Notes under the pieces: generated by a model | The model's database searches: none | The model's input: the letters and a program-made list of their open reading frames with translations, nothing else | What the model was told of the DNA's origin: nothing | Shown here: positions 63,118-64,000 of the stretch, piece by piece | How positions within the stretch are numbered: position 1 is the stretch's first letter | Layout of the letters: each line of letters opens with the position of its first letter | Position numbers and translations under genes: made by a program | From: Fodinibacter sp963763015 | Lineage (GTDB): Bacteria > Actinomycetota > Actinomycetes > Actinomycetales > Dermatophilaceae | NCBI GenBank assembly: GCA_963763015.1 | Contig: CAVXML010000002.1 | Location: forward strand, 1-64,000 | Direction: 5' to 3' | DNA: 64,000 nucleotides

Positions 63118-64000
63118 GTGCAGAACCCCTCCGCGCTCTACCGCTTCGAGACGGACGCCGACCTCACCGTGCCCCGGCCCGGTGTGCTCGTCGTCGCCCT
63201 CGGTGCCTTCATCGACGCCGGCCACATCCAGTCCGTCCTCGGTGGGCACCTGCTCGAGACCGGTGACCCCGAGGTGGTCGCGTCGTTCGACGTCGACCAG
63301 CTGCTCGACTACCGCGGCCGGCGGCCCGCGATGATCTTCGACACCAACCGGTGGGTGGAGTACGACGACCCCACCATGCTCCTGCACCGGCTCACCGACC
63401 GCGACGGCCAGACCTACTACCTGCTCACCGGTCCCGAGCCGGACTACCAGTGGGAGCGCGTCATCGAGGCGGTCCGCGAGCTCGTCGTCCGGCTGGGCAT
63501 CACGCTCGTCGTGCACACGCACGGCATCCCGATGGCGGTGCCGCACTCGCGGCCGGTCGGCATGACCGCCCACGCGACGGACGTCTCCCTGATCGGGGAT
63601 GCCGCCTCGCCGTTCGGCCGCGTGCAGGTGCCCGGGTCGATCGGTGCCCTGCTCGAGCTGCGCCTCGGTGAGTCCGGTCACCGGGCGGTGGGGTTCGCGA
63701 TCCACGTGCCCCACTACCTCGCGGGCTCCGAGTGGGCCGAGGGCGCCCTCGCGGCCCTGAACGCCGTCGTCGACGTCACCGGGCTCAACCTTCCCAACGA
63801 CGACCTCGTGATGCGAGCGCGGGCCAACCAGCAGGCCATCGCGGCCGAGGTGGAGGGCAACGACGAGGCCCGGGCGGTGATCACGGCCCTCGAGCAGCAG
63901 TACGACACCTTCGTCGAGGGTCAGCAGCGGCCCAGCCTGCTCGCGACCGAGGCCAGCCAGATCCCCTCGGCCGACGAGCTGGGCGCCGACTTCGAGAACT
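63118..64000 (+). CDS. PAC2 family protein (proteasome assembly chaperone-like), 3' end outside window
   Basis: GTG 63118 opens 'PSALYRFETDADLTVPRPGV' then 'LVVALGAFIDAGHIQSVL'. Further family features are 'RRPAMIFDTNRWVEYDDPTM', 'YYLLTGPEPDYQWERVIEAV' and 'GIPMAVPHSRPVGMTAHATD'. PAC2-domain proteins are widespread in actinobacteria and related to eukaryotic and archaeal proteasome assembly chaperones; the bacterial role is undetermined. About 294 residues are inside the window and the frame is still open at base 64000. Confidence 0.93.
   Translation, partial: MQNPSALYRFETDADLTVPRPGVLVVALGAFIDAGHIQSVLGGHLLETGDPEVVASFDVDQLLDYRGRRPAMIFDTNRWVEYDDPTMLLHRLTDRDGQTYYLLTGPEPDYQWERVIEAVRELVVRLGITLVVHTHGIPMAVPHSRPVGMTAHATDVSLIGDAASPFGRVQVPGSIGALLELRLGESGHRAVGFAIHVPHYLAGSEWAEGALAALNAVVDVTGLNLPNDDLVMRARANQQAIAAEVEGNDEARAVITALEQQYDTFVEGQQRPSLLATEASQIPSADELGADFEN

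Overview
This window is from a GC-rich actinobacterium. It has very GC-rich codon usage, GTG starts, ATGA/GTGA-coupled genes, a perfect mycobacterial/actinobacterial-type LexA box, a SAM-IV riboswitch, a DUF222/HNH (13E12-type) gene, a deazaflavin-dependent (Ddn-like) oxidoreductase, a WXG-like gene pair and a PAC2 protein. The octamer family GGATGCCG/CGGCATCC recurs everywhere. The order Micrococcales, perhaps an Intrasporangiaceae-like genus, is an inference from overall feel and not proven here.

Layout. 1-7.4 kb is a decayed or error-ridden accessory block that looks compositionally different. It holds a broken STAND-type NTPase/TPR gene, a broken membrane-WD40 fusion gene on the minus strand, and a pair of small membrane-protein genes; two copies of a 33-bp palindromic motif lie at about 2.57 and 7.38 kb. 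7.6-13.9 kb carries a YibE/F membrane protein, a mycoredoxin-like protein, a degenerate copy of a conserved 200-residue protein, an SOS-controlled DUF222/HNH gene, a redoxin, an SDR fragment and a DUF302 gene behind a CsoR-type palindrome. 13.9-18.9 kb holds a large ATP-dependent LuxR regulator followed by a three-gene coupled membrane cluster. 18.9-23.2 kb is a scrapyard: the intact paralogue of the 200-residue protein, fragments of VOC, HNH and LuxR genes, and an intact 14-TM drug exporter. 23.3-28.7 kb holds a Fic protein, an ABC exporter pair and an NrtR-type NUDIX regulator divergent from a zinc-ribbon protein.

28.7-38.4 kb: a CHRD-like secreted protein, a multicopper oxidase with a coupled membrane protein, a membrane histidine kinase with overlapping response regulator, two lipoproteins (one a hydrolase fold without its nucleophile) and an aldo/keto reductase. 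38.4-46 kb: two tandem MFS transporters each fused to a cyclic-nucleotide-binding domain, divergent from a secreted beta-helix protein, which overlaps tail-to-tail with a SulP transporter. 46-55.4 kb: SDR, two damaged cell-envelope genes, a SprT-like protease, patatin, ornithine aminotransferase, hydrolase, small membrane proteins, Ddn-like oxidoreductase and aldo/keto reductase. 55.5-64 kb: a SAM-IV riboswitch controlling a metY-type gene, an NTF2-like protein, the WXG-like pair, the hrpA helicase and a PAC2 protein cut by the window end.

A recurring feature is single-base frame damage in otherwise well-conserved genes (near 6.4, 6.6, 14.4, 16.2-16.4, 28.8-29.3, 47.4-48.1, 56.1 and 56.7 kb). 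Part of it probably reflects sequencing or assembly indels. No rRNA, tRNA, CRISPR array, complete insertion sequence or replication origin was recognised.
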